Assembly: GCA_024734495.1 (NCBI GenBank) | Contig: JALMQS010000061.1 | Coordinates: forward strand, 8,412,286-8,476,285 | Source of the DNA: Forficula auricularia | Taxonomy: Eukaryota; Arthropoda; Insecta; Dermaptera; Forficulidae | Direction: 5' to 3' | Length of the DNA stretch: 64,000 nt | Shown here: positions 54,845 to 64,000 of the stretch, one piece after another | Layout of the letters: each line of letters opens with the position of its first letter | Numbering within the stretch: position 1 is the first letter of the stretch | Translations under genes and position numbers: made by a program | The notes under the pieces: model-generated | Seen by the model: the letters and a program-made list of their open reading frames with translations, nothing else | Database searches by the model: none | What the model was told of the DNA's origin: nothing

Positions 54845-55730
54845 TTGAAAAAACTTTCCGATAAACTTTATTAACAATTAAATCCAAAACACGTGTCTAC
54901 TGTTCAAGAATCAGGGAACAACTGCGTTGAAATATGCGCTTTCCAACTCTACGCATGTGACGCGTTCGTGTCATGATGCACGCGTCAAACGCGCCTCTAT
55001 ATGCGCCTAGGCTAAGTATCTCCATTTTAGACCTATCCAAACAATTCAGATAGAATACACGCACCACGAGAAATATTCTAAAATAGCATAATTGATTAAA
55101 TTTTTCTATTCTCTATTATAAACTTTAATTTTATCAAATGTTTCTGTGCTCTATATATAATTTTACCATTATTCATTTTGATGTATCTGATCTTCAAGTA
55201 TGAAGTCCTAGAAACATTGATCATTTTATTAACAAAAACTAGTAATTCGTGTATAACTATAAATATATTATATTGAAAAACATTACAAAAGGTAAAGTTT
55301 AAGTGAATATTTAATAGCTAAATTATTTAGTTCTAATTTATACATAAATACAATTCGTCAATAAGTTCATTGATTATTATTATCTCTTAATGATCGTTTT
55401 TATAAAAACATTTTTCTCATTTATTCACTTTTTTTATATAAAATAATAAAGTCCTTAATCATTTAATTAATTTGTTAAGGTGGTTGAAATAATGTTTTAT
55501 TACTAGTTCATTACTATTAGTAATTAAACATGGTCACCATCATGAAAAATAACTATTAAAATACAGCGATAAATATGTCCATATACACCAACAAGTGGAC
55601 GATTTTCAAAATGGCTGCATTGGCTTACCTTTACACCCTTCCTTTACACACATTAGATAAGAATCCAGTTAGCGTAGACTTTCATGTAAACTAGTTATTT
55701 AATGTAGTTCAATCCGAAAAAAAAAACAAC
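54845..55730. other. Non-coding sequence
   Basis: 54935-55010 is unusually rich in CpG (GACGCGTTCG, CACGCGTCAAACGCGCC) for this window; the rest is AT-rich and featureless. Confidence 0.4.
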
Positions 55731-55734
55731 CTAA

Positions 55735-57515
55735 AGCCTAGTTCACATTAGTCAAATAGCCCAGTACTCGGCTCAGTACTCGGCTGGCCCTTGATTTTTG
55801 TAGAGGTATTTATACGGTGCTAGGGTTAGTTGACTTTAGAAGAAATGGCTTGTACTGTTCAACGTTTCGGCTTAAAAATTGCTTATCAAAAATGTATAAT
55901 GTTTTATTGGATCAAGTACATGATGCTATTGAAGAGGAAAAAAACATAAATATTTTAATTTTTTTATTCAAGTTAACATAATACATAATTATAAAAATAG
56001 AAAAATATATGTTTTTAATAATAGACAAAATAAATTCCTTCCTGCTAATGAAGTTGTTTCTCAAGCTTTCGATATAAGATTGGAAATCATTACTGCATCA
56101 GTACCCTGTTCTTACTTTATTAATTAGTACCCTGTTCATTAGAGTATGTATTACTATTAGGTTGATGCATAATTATGGAACGTTTGTATTGGCGCGTTTT
56201 TCTTTAGCCAAAAATGGCGTTTTGTTTATTTTTTATAAAAACAATCTTCTCTATTTATAGTTAATAAAAATGCGTGTCGAAAACCATATTCATATTCGTC
56301 ATATTATGCTCTACCACTACGAGAAAGGATGGAAGGCAGCACAGTCATTTCGCGATCTCAACGAACTTTTTGGCGAAGGAACAATTACTGATAGTGCAGT
56401 ACGGAAGTGGTTTGCCCGTTTCAAATCAGGTGACACTAGTTTGGAGGATAAAGAAGGAAGAGGTCGGCCATCGGATTTTGATGATCAGGCACTTCTGACA
56501 GCCGTGGAAGAGGATGAAAGCCTTACAACACGAATGCTGGCTGCAGACTTCAATGTCGACCAATCAACAGCAACAATGGCGAATCCTGGACAAAAACGGC
56601 AAGCGGCAATTCAACATAAACAGCGACGTCTACCTGGCACAGCTTGACCGTCTTCACGGTGCAATCGAGGCGAAAAGACCGCGCAAAAAGAACCACATCG
56701 TGTTCCATCACGATAACGCACGTCCACATGTTGAGCGCCGGGTCGTCGAATTCATCGCCAATAAGGGCTGGGATCTACTCCCACATCCGCCGTACTCACC
56801 GACCGAAGCACCGACGGACTATCACATCAACCGCTCTTTGAAAAACTGGCAAAAGACTAAGATCTACGACGATTTGGATGACTTGGTGGCCGATGTCAAA
56901 GCGTGGATTGCCTCCAAGAATCGTGACTTCTTCGCCCGCGGAATCGACCGACTGCCAAGCAAATGGAAGCAGTTATTGAAGTAGATGGTGAATACGTTCC
57001 CGAATAATCATTTAAACATGTTTTTGTTAAATTTTATAATTGTTTTTGCTGAATAAAAATATTTTTAAAAAACGTTCCATAATTATGCATCAACCTAATA
57101 ATATTGGAAGTACATGGTGATGGCGAAGACAAAACTGAGGACGACGAGTAGCTTGAAATTGGTGAAATGTAGGTTCATTTGTGTGATGGTAAAATATTTA
57201 ATCTGTACCTGTACCGTGTCAAGATGTTCTGTATATCATTTTGTACGCAAAATGGGTTCTCTCGGTGGGCGAGTGGACGAGTTACTATACTCTCCGCTCG
57301 ACCACTCGACTCGCCCAGTACTCGTCCATTTACTTGACTTTTTACTTGATCACCTGCTTACACTAGTCGAGCTGTACATGCTTTTTTAAACTAGCCTCTT
57401 TACTTTACCGTTTACTTGACTAATGTGCTAAGCTTTAAGCTAGTTCACATTATTCAAGACCAAGTACTGGGCCCAGTTTACTAGGCCGAGCTACTTGACT
57501 AAAGTGAACTAGGCT
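55735..57515. mobile_element. PIF-Harbinger-type element containing a mariner
   Basis: The left end AGCCTAGTTCACATTAGTCA and the right end (complement AGCCTAGTTCACTTTAGTCA) are inverted repeats. The flanking TAA (55732-55734 and 57516-57518) is the 3-bp duplication typical of PIF/Harbinger. The ends continue inward with AGTACTCGGCTCAGTACTCG-type repeats. A second end-like block (AGCTAGTTCACATTATTCAAG, about 57440) faces the right terminus, forming a small fold-back. Without the mariner (936 bp) the element is about 840 bp. Short relics of reading frame remain (55840-55970; an acidic GDGEDKTEDDE end near 57120-57160). No complete transposase. Confidence 0.75.
56160..57095 (+). pseudogene. Mellifera-like mariner, internally deleted
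   Basis: The inverted ends of about 27 bp (GGTTGATGCATAATTATGGA) are nearly identical and flanked by TA. The transposase starts at 56270 (MRVENHIHIRHIMLYHYEKG) with the mariner N-terminal domain and KSGDTSLEDKEGRGRPSDFD up to about residue 100. Then a deletion and a frame change bring in the C-terminal part (frame ending 56984). That part has HHDNARPHVERRVVEFI (second catalytic Asp), HPPYSPTEAPTDYH (third Asp region) and the end WKQLLK. The segment with the first catalytic Asp is missing. It is 936 bp against about 1.3 kb. The well-kept ends suggest a young, cross-mobilised copy. Confidence 0.92.
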
Positions 57516-57519
57516 TAAG

Positions 57520-57895
57520 AGACAAGTTTTTTAATTCAGTAAGTGCCCTCATCTTTAAATAAACATAAACATTATAATGTTCATTTTAAATAATAAATAA
57601 TATTTTAAATAATTATCATTTCATCTTATGAGAAAGAGTATAGTGAAATCATTAATAAAGATATTTTTTTATTCATTTAATAATAATAAAAGCAAATTAT
57701 TTATTTTAATGAATTTCATAATTCGATGCGATTCATTTGCTATGGAAATCTTTTGTTTATTTTAATTATTGATCTGATTAAAACAAAAAGGAGGGCGAAT
57801 ATAAATTAAATTAACAGAGACTCATTTGTCTTAAGAAACAATTGCTAATTATGATGATTATTTGATCATTGTGAATTATCTATGTAAAGAAAAAG
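57520..57895. other. AT-rich non-coding sequence
   Basis: Nothing recognised. Confidence 0.4.
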
Positions 57896-57898
57896 TGT

Positions 57899-58615
57899 AT
57901 TTTACTTTACCATACAGGGTATGGTCAAGTATTGTTTGTAATCGTGCATGAAAAAAGTGTTTTTTTCCTTCTTTTTTTCGATATATCTCAAAAACGGCTG
58001 AAACTATTTCGATCAAAAAAATTAAGCAAAACCATGGCATTTCGCTCTACAAAAAAGCTCTAATAAGTGAACATCGAAAAAATTATATTTTTCGAGATAA
58101 TAATTGTTTTGTCAAAATGTCTGTTTGTCTGGTTGTTCGTTAGTCTGTGCGTTACCAAATTTTTGTGGACGAGCTTGCTCAAAAACTAGTGTGAATATCG
58201 AAACCAAATTCCACACGTAGTTTTGGTCTATTGAGATTAAGAGCTGATTAGATTTTGGTGCATATCGACCCAAAATTAAGGGGGGTGGAGGGGGGTTAAA
58301 AATTAAAAATCTAGGCCATTTGAGCAAACTCAACCAAATTTTGTATACATAAACAGTGGGACGCCAGAAGTCTAAAAATGGCAAAACTAACTGCCCAAAA
58401 GGGGGTGGGGGGTGGGGGTGCAGGGTCAAAAAATGAAAATTTTGTCCATTTACCAAACTCAACCAAATTTTGTATATATAATCAATGGGACCCCAGACGC
58501 ATAAAAATGCAAAAACTAACCCCCTACATGATTTTAAATAATTTTAGGGTCAGGTTGTATGGTAAAGTCAAGTGGATGGCCACATCAGAACACGTCAGCT
58601 TATTTATTTTAATTG
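57899..58615 (+). mobile_element. ACCATAC-ended element, copy 3
   Basis: Begins TTTACTTTACCATACAGGGT and runs to GAACACGTCAGCTTATTTAT. Homologous throughout to the reverse complement of 31745-32468. The first 30 bp contain the palindrome ACCATAC-AGG-GTATGGT. G-rich tracts at 58275-58295 and 58395-58425 lie in a tandemly duplicated section. The minus-strand frame 58462-58112 (116 codons) aligns with the frame at 31924-32181 but follows the duplicated, low-complexity section, so coding potential is doubtful. Confidence 0.75.
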
Positions 58616-59165
58616 CAAACAAAATAAAAGTTTCAAAGATAATTTTGAAATTTGAAAAGTTTATTTTAAATTTTTCAAATGTTTTCAAGTTTTCAACCAT
58701 CGTTATTCCAGAAGAATTGTAATTCGAAAAAGAGACAGGTTACATGCGAAAAGTTTTCACATTAATTTATTAAATTTACGAAATGTGTCTGTCTCATTAA
58801 TAGTAAGTCGTCGGATTTCTTGACTTCACTAAAGAGAGTCGCGTTTTATTATATCCTTATGTTTTGAACATGGGCCGTAAATAGAGCAAATGGATGTTGA
58901 ATGTACGATTTTGCGATTAATACATTCAAGTCAATTGAAATTTACGGCTTTTGGCTTTAGAAAATGTAAAATAGTATGAGTTTCCAATACGCATCTTTAA
59001 GAACTTAATATAAAAATTTGAAAACTTTATAAAATTAAAAAAAAAGTGTCGTTGGAAAAGTGTAACTTCTTATCCAGTCGATAAGCGATATATGTGAATA
59101 TAAAGAAGGGGAAGCAGTGAGTGGAAAAGAGTGAGATTGAAGTAGACCCATTTATATACTATACA
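58616..59165. other. Non-coding sequence
   Basis: AT-rich with a balanced stretch at 58800-58900; nothing recognised. Confidence 0.35.
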
Positions 59166-59168
59166 TAT

Positions 59169-59520
59169 CAGTGGCGTGCGGTGCATGGATGCTGTGGATG
59201 CTGGGAATCCCTAAAATTTCAAACATTTAGAGTATTTTCATAAATATATAAGGTCGACATCAAAATTTCAGGAGGATCTTTAAATTTTCAAATTATTATC
59301 CGTTATTTCAAATATTTCTATAAAAAACATTTTTTTGTTTTGAAAAGTATATTGGTTCTCGAAATGAAATACAATTGTTGTATAGTTCCAAGGGGTATTT
59401 AAAATGAATGATTTTCCTGAAAAGGGTGCGGATAGAAGGTTTGAAGTCCCTGCCTGGTATATCTTCCAGTTCAAGCATGTCAAAGACAAGCCCAGAAGAG
59501 TTTTACTCGAATAAAAACTA
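59169..59520 (+). mobile_element. hAT-like element fragment, relative of 146-1131
   Basis: Begins CAGTGGCGTGCGGTGCATGG and matches the reverse complement of 600-1131 except that the nested fold-back is absent. The far end is missing after about 59520. It serves as the empty-site reference for the nested MITE at 899-1088. Confidence 0.7.
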
Positions 59521-59524
59521 TTAA

Positions 59525-61280
59525 AATACCCAACCTTATCTGTCCTTCCCTTCCCCGTTCATTTTAGGAGATTAATTTTACATTGATATTTCTTATGTCC
59601 ATAAAGGTTAATTGTGCAAAATTTGGTTCAATTGGGATAAAGGAATCAAATTTTTAAAAACCTCTTTCTAATTATTGATTACATTTCAACCGAAATCTAA
59701 TGAGCGTTTAATCTAAAATATATAAATATAAAATTTCGTCTTGATACCTTCATTGGTTTTTAACGCCTCTAGGGTATTCCTCTTCTGTGCCTAAGAATAC
59801 ATTGGTTGTATAAGCACTAGGCGCAAAATAAAAGTACATAAAATTTATACAAAAATTACATAACTGAGTATACTAGATTGTGTTCTCACCGGCATCAAAT
59901 CTAAAAAAAGTGTAGGAATCCGAATATTGTCCGTTAAATTCATAAAAAGAGATCTCAAGTGACTGTCATCATGCAAAGCGGCACCAACACACCTCGACAA
60001 ACCCAGAAACTCTATAAAATATTTATATTTAATTAAATAAACGATATTGTATATTATGAGCTCTATTCGTGATTTATATTTGAAAAATAATTATAGATTT
60101 GATAAATTTTTTATTTGCCTGGTTTTTGATGGAAGCAGAATTGAAAATTTTAATTAAATCATAGAATTATTACAAGACAAATAATGTGTCTGTATGATTT
60201 TTACTATAATAAACAATCAATGAGAAGACAATATATCTACTATGTTTTTTATTTATATCAACTAATGGTAAGAGTTATAATTTAATTGCTTACTAAAAAC
60301 AACGTTTTTTAAAACTCAGGTAAAAGCTGTCTAGCAATTCCTATGCCTTGAAGCCTGAATGAAGTGGGATTAATTCATATTAATAATAATTTCTTTTGTT
60401 TAAAATTGAGAATATTAATAAATGGAATTTACGAAATAGATATACTAAATTTTAAATACTCACTTGCAATGAAAATTCTCCTATTCTATTTATATATACA
60501 AGTATCATGTGATTATTATTTTAACTATTATTTTAACGACTAGAGAATTATTTCACGTCTATTATAACTTTGAAATTGCAATATTTTACAGCATTGTAAA
60601 ATGGAAATAGAGCAAAGAGAATTTTTTTTAGTTGAAATATATTTACTTTTGTCATATTCATGACTAAATAAACCAAATGCTAAATTGAAATTTTTTATCA
60701 AAGCATCATGCATTTATCTATTAATAAATACATAAAATACAATCGCTTTGTACACAAAAATCAGTTAACACTTTTCACCTGTTTGTGAACTTTTTTTGAA
60801 ATCAATACCGACTTTGAAATATTGAAATAATAAATTGTTTAAGTTAAATTTTTTTCAAGTTTTTGTCAAGTTTTGACTGATCCTGATCAAAATATGAAAA
60901 AAGTTTATGGGAAAGATTCGAAAAGGTGATTTTTCATCCTAAATTTCTCTATTGATCCATCAACTTTTCGACCTCTTCCTTTCAAAATTTAACCATTTAT
61001 TATTGTGATTCAAAGATTGTGCGAAAGTCGTTTTTTTTATAAGATTTCTAAATAAAACAAATGATCTTAATCAATAATTTATTGAACACCAAATTTTTCA
61101 ACTTAATTAAAAAATATATCATGGCTTGTGCGCTATTCAAATTCTACTGACAACTTGTTCTTTGAAATTTTTTAGATATTATGCTCTATAAAATATAGTA
61201 ATAAACATTTCCTCTCAAAGAATTTCAACTAAATTAAGAATTGATACATAACTATAACATTTCAACTGAAAATTGTGATA
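59525..61280. other. Long AT-rich stretch without recognisable features
   Basis: No domain in any frame, no inverted ends, no RNA gene recognised by eye. Confidence 0.4.
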
Positions 61281-61284
61281 ATCA

Positions 61285-61435
61285 TTTACTCGGTACGCCC
61301 GGAAGGCAGACGCCGACCAGCACTAATATGGAATTCACTCATTTTTTTTCTCCTCCCAATATCTATAACAATGCCTTAAACTTGGAGAAAAATCATATTC
61401 AACCATGATTTTTTTTCCCGGTTTTCGTATCTGTG
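61285..61435 (-). repeat. Inverted relative of the repeat at 9780-10145
   Basis: GGTACGCCCGGAAGGCAGAC and a TTCCCGGTTTTCG block occur in reverse at 9890-9965. Confidence 0.45.
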
Positions 61436-61569
61436 CGACTATATTCAGATACCAAATTGCAAAAAAAAAAAAGAAAAAAATAAATCCTCAACTAAATGAA
61501 CAAGTTGAACCAAAACCTTTCTGTATTTCTCCTAGGTAATACCCAGCAAAACTTTTAAATTTCATTTCT

Positions 61570-62385
61570 TACGTTTTCTGAAAACTAGTCAATCAAGACC
61601 TAAAAACTGGGGATCCCAAAACTTAGTTAACTTCAATTCAGTGAAAACTCAGTGTTGCCTTATTTCTAGGCGCGTCGATAGAAGCCCCCAAACATATCAT
61701 TCGATTCAAACTCACTGGAATTCAGTGATAAAATTTCAATGCTAGGCGTCACTCTAGGGTCTGACCTTTCTTGGAATGACCATATCTCAACCACTGCTAA
61801 AGCTGCAGCTCGCAAGCTTGGTCTCCTATTTAGGTCTAGACGCTATTATACTCCCAGTCAACTTCTTACACTGTATAAGGCTCAAATTCGTCCCTGTCTC
61901 GAATATGGCTCTCATCTGTGGAGAGGGGCCTCCAAGCATTCTCTTGCCACACTGGATGCAATTCAGAAACGAGCAATTAAACTAATAGGAGACCCGGCCC
62001 TAACTAACCCACTCGACTCCCTGGCTCACCGAAGAACCGTTTCTGCCCTTTCCCTGTACTACAGATACTATCATGGTGTCTGTTCAGTAGAGCTGAAATC
62101 AATTATCCCCCCTAGAGCCCTCTTTGCTAGAAACACGCGGTTTTCGAAAGCTCAGCACCCCTTCGCTGTCAAATTGGATAAAAGCCGAACCAACGCTTTC
62201 GCCAACTCTTTTATCCCTATGACCTCCAGAGACTGGAACTCACTTCCAGCCACCGTCTTCCCCGCAACTTATAACCTTCAGCTGTTTAAGACCCGCATCC
62301 ACAGATACCTTCAACTCCTACCCAGCCCATAAAATTCCCTCTTCTTCTTCTTTTCACGATGGAGGGGCCAACCCAGGCCTTTAGG
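61570..62385 (+). pseudogene. LINE reverse-transcriptase C-terminus, best-preserved copy
   Basis: An uninterrupted frame from 61739 to the stop at 62332 (197 codons) encodes MLGVTLGSDLSWNDHIS, a LTLYKAQIRPCLEYGSHLWR block, QKRAIKLIGDPAL, ALSLYYRYYHG, FANSFIPMTSRDWNSLPATV and YNLQLFKTRIHRYLQ. This is the region from the end of the polymerase domain to the natural C-terminus of a jockey/I-type LINE. Upstream (61570-61735) the NWGSQNLVNFN and LISRRV blocks are readable but frameshifted. The start codon at 61739 is therefore not a true start. The 5' part of the element is absent. A 3' untranslated segment follows to about 62385. Relatives lie at 22840, 25870, 37020 and 53945. Confidence 0.9.
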
Positions 62386-62613
62386 GGATGTACCTTTTTG
62401 GTGTATCTCCTTCTCACATCAATATCATTTAAAAAAATCAAAGCACCTCACATTTAGATCAATGGTATTTTGGATTCTTGGACCACTTGTACAGTCTTTT
62501 AAACACAATTTACATCTTTTAAAACCAATAGTAATCTTAAAAAAAAAGTGAAAATAAATTTGATCTTATTGGAAGAAATTGAACTTTCGCAAATACTTTT
62601 GGTCTTACTAATT

Positions 62614-62999
62614 GCAGTGGGTTGATGGAGATATCAGCCAGTGGGAGGCACCGGCCACAAACTCCCAGAATAGACGTTTCGGCCTAAATTTTATTGGGCC
62701 ATTCTTTGTAATTGGGAATTATACACATATTACAATATGCACATGTGATCGAACCTAGTTTTGTCAACAATAAGAATTTTTTTTATTAAAATTGTTATTG
62801 TTGTTGACAAAACTTGGTTCGATCATATGTGCGTATTGTAATATGTGTATAATTCGCATTAACTGACGATTGTCCTATAAAATTTAGGCCGAAACGTTTT
62901 ATTCTGGGAGTTTTATTGAACCCGGTGCATCCCACTTTAGCTGATATCTCCATCAACCCACTGCAATATCATCACAGCCACGATTTTCAACAACATTTA
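62614..62999 (+). mobile_element. Fold-back family 5, 11-bp target duplication
   Basis: The arms start GCAGTGGGTTGATGGAGATA and mirror at 62926-62964. A 35-nt tail (AATATCATCACAGCCACGAT) lies on the right. TCTTACTAATT at 62603-62613 and 63000-63010 is a perfect 11-bp target duplication. Right-arm core on plus strand: CTGACGA (62863-62869), imperfect stem II with CCTA..TAGG, GAAAC (62891-62895) followed by GT. The left arm on the minus strand keeps GGCC..GGCC, GAAAC-GTC (gtttc at 62676-62680) but has lost CTGANGA. The centre is a poly-T/A loop. Confidence 0.85.
62863..62897 (+). ncRNA. Hammerhead-like core, family 5
   Basis: CTGACGA, TT, stem II (GTCCTA against TAGGCC with one mismatch), GAAACGT. 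ACGT is self-complementary. Flanking pairing for stem I is weak in this arm (TCCCA/TGGGA pairing exists in the left arm), so the module is probably degraded. Confidence 0.35.
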
Positions 63000-63010
63000 T
63001 CTTACTAATT

Positions 63011-63925
63011 TAAGTAAAAGTAAAAATACCTTCATATTAAAAATGTATTTTAATTAATTATAAAAGTTTTTACATTAACCTTATATAGTTACCTATCTCT
63101 TATGCTAAACAGCCATATTCATTTAATTGACCAACTCTTGTAATGCGAAGTAATTTATACAAGGATGAGTATAAAGTAAATTAACACAAGAAAAATTTTA
63201 ATACACATATTATTACGTATAAATTCTCTCAAATATTATCCATAATTTAAGGAAACAATTTTGAAAAGAGTAGCACAACTTTGATAAGCTAACTCCTTAT
63301 CTTAAATTTAATAAGCTAAGCAATGTTGAGGTTGCACTTAAGGCGAGTATAGTCCTTTTTGCTATTATTAGACCTGATTCTGATTTACACTTGTTATTTT
63401 ATTAGTATAAAATGAACTACTAATTAGATTAAGAACCGAACTTCATAAGCATTATTTTTCTGCGACTTTCATGATTAACACTTGTAAAAATTCAAACTAT
63501 TTGATAATATTATACCTCAACTTCTAAATTTCTACCCGTTTATCTTATTGACCTGTCAAGACTGAATGTATTTCCTACTTCCATTCTATGAATAACTTCA
63601 ATCTTATAAACATTAAATGGGTACATCCCGACGACTTCTTTAATCCATTAAATCTGTTCTTTCGTTTTGCAGATGCAAAAAAGATCACTTGATAGATGTA
63701 AATGAATTAGAAAAATTTAGTCATCATCAGCCTAAAAATTTTTATTTTGAAATATAACTTAAAAAATCACAACTAAAAACAAAATTTTATATTTTCAATA
63801 TTAATAAAGTATTTTTGTACCTTAGAACAATCTTTAAAATATTTAAATAAAACTAAATCCAAATTTTACTTACTACCTAACAGTATTCCATCTTAATAAA
63901 TTCTAACTGGATACTTATTAATTAA
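63011..63925. other. AT-rich non-coding sequence
   Basis: No features recognised. Confidence 0.4.
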
Positions 63926-63929
63926 TAGG

Positions 63930-64000
63930 GATTGTGGTATTGGTGCAAGGGGAAACATCTTTAATAAAGATAAAAGTAAATAAATATTATATGAAATCTT
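63930..64000 (-). mobile_element. Fold-back family 7, copy cut by the window end
   Basis: ATTGTGGTATTGGTGCAAGG, AAACATCTTTAATAAAG and AAAGTAAATAAATATTATAT match the tail and outer arm of 47083-47353 in reverse. The rest lies beyond the window. Confidence 0.75.

Noticed and set aside
58112..58462. Conserved proline-rich protein shared with 31924-32181
   Set aside because: Both frames lie in the same transposable element across a tandem duplication with C/G runs. Similarity is explained by nucleotide homology, and I cannot show selection on the protein.

Overview
This is AT-rich, repeat-dominated eukaryotic DNA, and I see no intact cellular gene. Mariner elements (one mellifera-like), PIF-Harbinger, hAT and pogo-type elements, tRNA-derived SINEs and jockey/I-like and RTE-like LINE fragments point to an arthropod. 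A copepod such as a sea louse would fit, but the species is inference. There are no bacterial signals: no Shine-Dalgarno sites, operons, insertion sequences or CRISPR.

Layout. 1-1.8 kb: hAT-like element with a nested fold-back, a MITE and a C-rich repeat. 2.7-4.6 kb: fold-back element split by a deleted mariner. 6.3-7.5 kb: possible 5S-derived relic and the best candidate coding exon (6608-6790), followed by unique sequence. 7.7-10.6 kb: MITE, LINE relic, pogo-type element. 10.65-11.2 kb: unique base-balanced block. 12.6-17.7 kb: hAT copies, one half of a long duplicated repeat, a nested LINE end and a decayed mariner. 18.8-27.6 kb: GC-skewed repeats, fold-backs, SINE and LINE fragments. 28-32.5 kb: a MITE made of tandem hairpins, and the ACCATAC-ended repeat family. 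33.7-35.8 kb: second half of the long repeat with an internal tandem duplication. 36-41.6 kb: mostly unique. 41.6-45.4 kb: fold-back carrying an RTE-like LINE, two SINEs, DNA-transposon ends. 46-54.8 kb: hAT copy, several short fold-backs, LINE and Harbinger relics. 55.7-57.5 kb: Harbinger-type element with a nested mariner. 57.9-64 kb: ACCATAC element, hAT end, best-preserved LINE C-terminus, a fold-back, and the start of another fold-back at the window edge.

The most interesting signal is a superfamily of short inverted-repeat (fold-back) elements (about 100-520 bp; 1.2 kb with a nested LINE). Eight have an 11-13 bp target-site duplication, one of them with a mismatch; a ninth pair is weaker. 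They have a unique tail on one side only. In six sequence families the arms carry an outward-facing module that looks like a hammerhead ribozyme: CTGANGA, a short stem II, GAAA, and flanking sequences that pair as stem I. Inverted arms, variable-length target duplications and hammerhead motifs are known for Penelope-like retroelements, so I read these as candidate non-autonomous Penelope-like or retrozyme-like elements. The sequence shows the repeats and motifs; ribozyme activity and Penelope affiliation are inference.
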